From Serripes groenlandicus (Eukaryota > Mollusca > Bivalvia > Cardiida > Cardiidae): a DNA stretch of 64,000 bases. Of this stretch, positions 58,665-64,000 are shown piece by piece. Position 1 is the stretch's first letter. The number at the start of each line of letters is the position of its first letter. The notes under the pieces are model-generated. The model made no database searches. It saw only the letters and a program-made list of their open reading frames with translations, and was not told the origin of the DNA. The stretch lies in contig JASEVX010000007.1 in the NCBI GenBank assembly GCA_031761405.1, positions 27,120,859 through 27,184,858 of the forward strand. Direction: 5' to 3'. The position numbers and the translations under genes are program-made.

Positions 58665-59904
58665 TCAGGGAAGTTGTTTATCAAAGCGTTGTACAACAAC
58701 AGTTCCGAGCAGAATGGCGTTTACATTTGACATTGTTCTCGCTCGGTCTAGAAGCCACTCCATTGCCATCAAAATACCAATATTTTTCGTTGTAAAGTTC
58801 AGAGACGATAGAATAATCAGAATACATACAATAGATCCGCTTGGAACTGATGGAATGGCTAAAGAAGCGATAAACGTCAGTACCATCGCGTATACCACCC
58901 GCGCAGTTCCAACTTCAACATTTTCAAGGTGCTGTAAAAATAACACGCTTGTAATGATAAATGCAGCACTGCCAACTCTGCAAAGCGCAACTCCGAAAGA
59001 AATCGTGAACCTGGATATATCGGAATGTATCCGATGTTGGACCTAAGCGGCTGTGAGTAGTTCCGGTACTGCCAATAAAGATGAGGGTGCAGCGATACTC
59101 GCCATTGCGGCTGGTAAAGCAGAATGGAGGTAGGCGAGTGGGTTTTTTCTCCTGCACACGAAATAGAAACCAGGAATTATCACGATAAACAGTATAGCGT
59201 TCTGAACAATGACTGTCAGAATGAACATACCACAGCTTTTTATAGATTGTTCTAGATTTTCTATCTTAGCTATTGGAGATGCAATCAGACTTAGTACCCC
59301 GATCGGCGTTAACCAAACTACCCATTTCATTATGGTTATCACTATGTCCGCCGTGGTCCTGAAGAATTCAATAAATGTTTCGTTGGAGCGTTCTATTTTT
59401 GTTGACGCCAGTCCAATCAAAGCGCTGACAACAATCAGACCGAGTATATTTGTACCGGAAGCTGAACCTACTTTTCTTAAGAACCTCACGTCAGTGACGT
59501 TCATTTCATCGATAAACCTTTCTTCAACATATGCCGTCTGGACCTTCTCAATGCATGCCAAAACGACATTATTCGGAACAAAATTCCTAATTAGATCGGC
59601 GATTATGTCCTGGGTCTCCAAGCGGGTCATGTCACGTGATACACGTGATTCGTCGTCGGCGTTAATGGATACGAATTGAGCCGGTGATACAATATAATAG
59701 ACCGCTACGCCGACCACGATGCCTATAGTGTTGATAAAGGCGATGTATATTGCTGTGACGGTATATACTCGACCGTTGGACCGAGAATCAGTGGACGCTG
59801 TTGCAGTTATTACGCTTGACACGATCAGGGGTAAAATGGTGCAGTAGATTGCTCTCATGAATACATCGCCCGGAAGTCCTGAAAGCAAACAAATATTTAA
59901 AAGA

Positions 59905-59990
59905 GTCGTCTGCAATGGAAATGTAACATGTAGAAAGAAATCGAAGTATGATTGAAAATGGAGTTGAAAACATCTAGTCGTGAAAATATC
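59905..59990. mobile_element. MITE left half at right edge of the amplified block
   Basis: AGAGTCGTCTGCAATGG and GAGTTGAAAACATC match the left arm of the junction MITEs. Homology to the other units stops near 59975, inside the transporter intron. Confidence 0.5.
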
Positions 59991-60654
59991 TGGATCAGGA
60001 AAAAAAGGTCACATCTCTATGAACATTATCTAATCTGCCAGTGCATGCACTCAAGATCAATTTAGTTCGGTTACTTTGCATTTTAAAATGCTATGTGTTA
60101 TCCTCTTCCCTCTTTGAAAGAATCTGACTTTTAAAACATGGAGGCATACACATAGAAATGTCTATAAATGCAAGTATAATTGGTTAAATACTAAATAGAG
60201 TTGAAAACATTGCTCATTGTCAGGAATTTCCGCTTTTGCGTCAATGCAGTCAAAGATTGTCTGTTTCAAATGCTTCTAAATTCATGTGTCACGTATTTTG
60301 AAAATAAATCATTCATGATCATCTCAATATTGTAAAAAAAAGGTTTTGCTGAAGGACAATTAGTGCAATAACGATGACAGTGCCATTTCAACAATGGCTA
60401 AATAAATCGTTAAGCTAATATTAATATACAGGAATCTTATTAGCCCTCAACGAGCTATATAAGTGTATTCATCGTATTCGTAGTATTCCCAACTTTAAAC
60501 AACATTTGGGATTAATGTTAATTAAGATCAGCTTGCACTTTCTACACTGTTCTCTACTTATTTATACATTCTAAACAAACGCTACTTTTGTAATACGCAG
60601 TAACTTGTCATTAATCGAGAATGATTATACTAGCGGTACGGACTCACTAGTACA
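59991..60654. other. Transporter intron, single-copy part
   Basis: No copy elsewhere in the window, apart from a decayed MITE core near 60200 (GAGTTGAAAACATTGCTC). No further exon recognised. Confidence 0.5.
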
Positions 60655-60901
60655 TATCGAGGGCTTGGCGTGAAACGGTTGTAACTTAAAACCTATTTTG
60701 AAAACCCTGGTTTAGGGGCATTTTTAGCCCCTTTGTAAACAATGCAAATAGGTGGCATTGCTCAGAACGAGCAATGGCACCTTAATTTCCATTGTTTACC
60801 AAGTAAAATAATTGAACGCTTTTAATGACTTTATGGCGAGGTGATTAACTTAAAAAAGTACCAATTTTAGTTACAACCGTTTCACGCCAAGCTCTCGATA
60901 T
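60655..60901. mobile_element. Third foldback element, in transporter intron
   Basis: Ends CGAGGGCTTGGCGTGAAACG, then GTTGTAACTTAAAA, and the reverse complement at the right (AGTTACAACCGTTTCACGCC, then AAGCTCTCGA). The centre is a long hairpin: TTGTAAACAATG, then GGCATTGCTCAGAACGAGC and AATGGCACC, then CATTGTTTACC. It ends about 40 bp before the exon-1 donor. Confidence 0.8.
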
Positions 60902-61268
60902 ATAAATATTTAGAAGTTAAAAGATAAATCCAGTATTTACCCAACCACATATAGGCAGAATCTGACATGGTAACAGATCGTAGCGCAAAACCCAGTCCAA
61001 ATCCTGCAACAACGCCAACTAATGTTAAAACCAGCAACAAATTATCCCTAAGCACGGTCACTACCCGCGTATTGCGTCCACCATGGTCGTTACAACCAGG
61101 TTGGTCGATATGCATGTCATCCTGCTCGGTCATTAGAGCCACGTCCACTGTCTGATCTATACAACTTTCCCCATGTTTCTCTGTGAATACTTCTCCCTCC
61201 ATATCTGATAATAATCTGAGTACATTCACCGACTTGTTCACATTTGTATTTACTACGAGGGTTGTTCA

Positions 61269-61546
61269 AAGAGTAACGTGTGACCTTTATGCTCAGGAAT
61301 ACAGGTATAGTGATTTCGCTTGCGGCGATTGTAAATATACACATTGGCTACTATTAAGCAATGTACAGTTTTCTGACATATTTTCAATTTCGTCACTCTC
61401 TCTACTGGTGTTAAAATGAGTGAACAATAGTGATCGTCCAGAAGATTCCATTTTATGAAATGAATTTCCAAGGCAAAACACATGGAAATCTTGAAAAATG
61501 TCTATCGTGAAACTGCAGTGAAGAAATGATCAGTCTACAAGTCGCG
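61269..61546. other. Upstream of transporter exon 1
   Basis: Probable 5' UTR/promoter side of the transporter, bounded by an in-frame stop and the next foldback element. I see no TATA box. No other gene. Confidence 0.4.
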
Positions 61547-61788
61547 GGCTTGGCGTGAAACGGTTGTAACTTAAAACATATTTTGAAAACCTTGATTTAG
61601 GGGCAATTTTGACCCTTTTGTAAACAATGCAAATTTAGGTGCCATTGCTCAGAACGAGCAATGGCACCTAAATTTCCATTGTTTACCAAGAAAAATGAGT
61701 TATAACGCTTATAAAGACTTTATGGCGAGGTGATTAACCTTGGTAATTTTTTTTTAGTTACAACCGTTTCACGCCAAGCCCTCGAAGT
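61547..61788. mobile_element. Third foldback element, second copy
   Basis: Ends GGGCTTGGCGTGAAACGG and CCGTTTCACGCCAAGCCC with the same central hairpin (GCCATTGCTCAGAACGAGC). Very similar to 60655-60901. Confidence 0.82.
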
Positions 61789-63107
61789 GGTATTAACAGT
61801 TCGAGTAGGGAAGATGAAACCTCGGGGATACCGAGCGTAGTGTTCGTCTGATATCCATAACGTCATAACACGTCGCCACCGTCAGAGGACTGCGTGATGA
61901 AAAGCTTACCTCTTATCCATATGTCTATATCTAACATACAGACAGAAGTGTTTAGACACTATTTTTAGAATCATGGCTTGAACATATAAAGTGTATTTTA
62001 TTCAATTGCGAGTATTTTGAACTGAATGACTTTAAGAGAGTAATTATCGTGGACGGATACGTTGACGTCAACTTCAAAATGTGTCGGGTCGGTAATTGTT
62101 AAGTGACGTTACCGTAGCTACGATTACTCTATATGCACGTAACTATTGATTACGTGATTTTGTGATCACATTGGAATTGAATCAAACAATATTTATAAAA
62201 GGTTCCAGCAACATATCTGCCATAATATAGAAATAAGAGCCTTTTTCCGCTTACTATTTGAACACCAGGTTAAACCCTTTGTATACTAAAAATGTGCATC
62301 GGAATAGTTAAGGAGTAGTAAAGTGAAACATTTGGGGCTACGATTTTTACCAGATGCAACGTGTATATCTCTTCTTAATAGTGAAGTATCTGGGGGAGGA
62401 GACTGTGTGTATACAGAGGCCCATCTGATTATTAAAGGTGGGCAGATGCAACAAGAGCCTTATGCATCTAACGCGGCCCGTATCCACAAGTTACCAGGTG
62501 CAGAGAAGTCGACTTGACATTACCATTGTTACTATCTCTCTTAGAATACCAAACTCTGATTGACAGCGACGTGCAGTACATTCATCTGTAGATAATATAG
62601 GTTTAATGTCTAAAACATATCTGGCGTAAATGAAATTAATTAAGCATTCGAAGAACCGGCAGCTGAATTGTCGATTTGTTTCTTGCTTTCTTTTGTTTGT
62701 GTATCAAGGGAACTTAACGCTGTTTGAAACAGTACGTCATTTATATCACGTCGACAGTACATTTATCAACTTGACTATGAGTGACAAACATGTGACAGGC
62801 ACTCAATTAGGACTATCCGAGTAGGGATCGAAGGTGAATTCATAAAGCGTTACTTTTTTCAAATTTATTGCTACGTTATAACAAACTTATACTGAATGTG
62901 TAAATTTCAAAACTACCTCCCTGTCTGTACGAGTACTTGTGGGGTGCGGTGTTCTCCTAAAGCCCACAGACTACCCTTATTAATACACTTAGATAAATAG
63001 GTTTTTTTTTATTATTTATAACGGGTATCTCATTTGCATATTAATGTTATTCATTCCGTAAAAGGGAAGTTATTACGGAATGAATTGCATACTTGTGGGT
63101 TGCACCC
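61789..63107. other. Single-copy non-coding flank
   Basis: AT-rich, not part of the amplified block. The short open frames have no recognisable domain. No RNA gene or satellite seen. Confidence 0.5.
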
Positions 63108-63307
63108 NNNNNNNNNNNNNNNNNNNNNNNNNNNNNNNNNNNNNNNNNNNNNNNNNNNNNNNNNNNNNNNNNNNNNNNNNNNNNNNNNNNNNNNNNNNNN
63201 NNNNNNNNNNNNNNNNNNNNNNNNNNNNNNNNNNNNNNNNNNNNNNNNNNNNNNNNNNNNNNNNNNNNNNNNNNNNNNNNNNNNNNNNNNNNNNNNNNNN
63301 NNNNNNN
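63108..63307. other. Assembly gap, 200 N
   Basis: Exactly 200 unknown bases, a conventional placeholder length. It abuts a tandem array, the likely cause of the gap. Confidence 0.98.
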
Positions 63308-63769
63308 GAGGTAGAGCGTCTGTCTCGGGTCCGGGAGTTGAGTGGTGTAGAGGTAGAGCGTCTGCCTCGGGTCCGGGAGTTGAGTGGTGTAGAGGTAGAG
63401 CGTCTGGCTCGGGTCCGGGAGTTGAGTGGTGTAGAGGTAGAGCGTCTGGCTCGGGTCCGGGAGTTGAGTGGTGTAGAGGTAGAGCGTCTGCCTCGGATCC
63501 GGGAGTTGAGTGGTGTAGAGGTAGAGCGTCTGCCTCGGGTCCGGGAGTTGAGTGGTGTAGAGGTAGAGCGTCTGGCTCGGGTCCGGGAGTTGAATGGTGT
63601 AGAGGTAGAGCGTCTGTCTCGGGTCCGGGAGTTGAGTGGTGTAGAGGTAGAGCGTCTGGCTCGGGTCCGGGAGTTCAGTGGTGTAGAGGTAGAGCGTCTG
63701 GCTCGGGTCCGGGAGTTCAGTGGTGTAGAGGTAGAGCGTCTGGCTCGGGTCCGGGAGGTCGCGAGTTAG
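63308..63769 (+). repeat. 42-bp minisatellite built from a SINE head
   Basis: Eleven units start at 63308, 63350, 63392, 63434, 63476, 63518, 63560, 63602, 63644, 63686 and 63728. Each carries GAGGTAGAGCGTCTG and TCGGGTCCGGGAGTT. Read across units, TGGTGTAGAGG fits the Pol III box A consensus TRGYNNARNNG. The last unit continues into a box B-like word and a SINE body. Two frames stay open only because 42 is a multiple of three. Confidence 0.88.
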
Positions 63770-63955
63770 ATCCCGGCCGGGTCATACCAAATTCTCTATA
63801 ATGATAGTAATGACTACCCCCTTTAGCGCACAAGGTTGCGGGGATTGGCTGGTGCCAGGATAAAAGGACGAGTAGAACGGGTAACTTACCCAGAAAACAC
63901 AATGACTGAAAATGTGTTGAAAGATGCGTAAAACAGATCGAATAATCAATCAATC
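63718..63955 (+). mobile_element. tRNA-derived SINE (family 4)
   Basis: Head with box A TGGTGTAGAGG and box B-like AGTTAGATCCC. The body has GGGGATTGGCTGGTGCCAGG, the tail ATGACTGAAAATGTGTTGAAAG, and the end (AATC)n. It is the source of, or is fused to, the 42-bp array upstream. Confidence 0.75.
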
Positions 63956-64000
63956 ATATGTATCAGAGTCAGCATAAGCCATCAACTCCAGAACACCATG

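Larger units (their letters stand above)
985..59975. repeat. Nested tandem amplification: four lectin + transporter units
   Basis: Four head-to-tail units repeat the order spacer, plus-strand lectin, minus-strand SLC1-like sequence. Lectin stop codons lie at 13521, 28696, 43334 and 56712. Transporter exon-2 acceptors lie at 16928, 31634, 46457 and 59878. Spacers alternate alpha, beta, alpha, beta, and the two beta spacers with the units 1/3 lectin-transporter stretch are the most alike, at an offset of about 29.5 kb. Homology to the unit-2/3 spacer start begins near 985 at the left. It ends near 59,975 at the right, inside the transporter intron. Boundaries were judged by eye and may be off by tens of bases. 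Confidence 0.9.
58665..61202 (-). pseudogene. SLC1-like (EAAT-family) transporter, copy 4, with exon 1 and one TAG
   Basis: Exon 1 is 60941-61202. Its ATG at 61202 follows an in-frame TGA at 61266-61268. It encodes a polar N terminus and TM1 (about residues 53-76), then a GTAAAT donor. Exon 2 starts at 59878 (TTTCAG acceptor), phase 1. LPGDVFMRAIY, a TM2-TM3 block, QDIIADLIRNFVPNN and SNETFIEFFR all match the glutamate/neutral amino acid transporter family. A TAG at 59043-59045 replaces the Glu codon seen in copy 2 and would give 365 residues, losing TM7, HP2 and TM8. Past it the frame is open to 58665 (491 codons in total, close to family length). The sodium motif NMDGT reads CRVGS (codons 387-391), and the TM8 aspartate after DRART is Ile476. 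Either a pseudogene or a non-transporting relative; a polymorphic stop or sequencing error is possible. Confidence 0.82.

Noticed and set aside
62323..62824. Two short plus-strand frames of 64 codons each in the right flank
   Set aside because: No domain, no repeat of the frame elsewhere, no splice-linked partner that I could identify.
63308..63801. Long frames with 14-residue repeats after the N gap
   Set aside because: By-product of the 42-bp SINE-head array; frames extend through Ns and have no support on the other side.

Overview
This is eukaryotic, AT-rich DNA dominated by repeats. The only genes I can defend are spliced, with GT-AG introns. Dense tRNA-headed SINEs, foldback/MITE elements, an expanded secreted C-type lectin family and (AATC)n SINE tails fit a mollusc, probably a heterodont bivalve. 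The species call is inference and I cannot confirm it from the window.

Layout. From about 985 to 59,975 the window is a nested tandem amplification. Four units of about 13-15 kb each hold a spacer, a plus-strand four-exon C-type lectin gene, and a convergent minus-strand SLC1-like (excitatory amino acid transporter family) sequence. The spacers alternate between type alpha (about 1.0-7 kb and 31.8-37 kb) and type beta (about 17-23 kb and 46.5-52.7 kb), so a pair of units was itself duplicated with a period of about 29.5 kb. All four lectins (8753-13521, 24550-28696, 38356-43334, 53393-56712) have intact frames, identical exon lengths (52/89/91/305 nt) and 178 codons. Each is a secreted long-form CTLD with a QPN motif.

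The transporter fares differently. Only unit 4 keeps the first exon (60941-61202), and its second exon has a lone in-frame TAG at 59043. Copies 1-3 lack exon 1 because the duplicated block ends inside the transporter intron. They carry further nonsense, frameshift and deletion lesions. So the amplification kept lectins and discarded transporters.

Mobile DNA. The main family is a short foldback MITE with TTAA target sites and CCCTTTCCCAC-type ends (piggyBac-like). It occurs in spacers, in lectin introns and at the junctions between units, where it probably mediated the unequal exchanges. Also present are a second foldback family (1782-2050 and copies), a third that brackets transporter exon 1, several tRNA-derived SINE subfamilies, two satellites of about 150-190 bp in the spacers, and two intronic minisatellites (about 45-48 bp and 62 bp). 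The last 6 kb (past the transporter start) holds no gene I recognise. It has a 200-N gap followed by a 42-bp minisatellite made from a SINE head.
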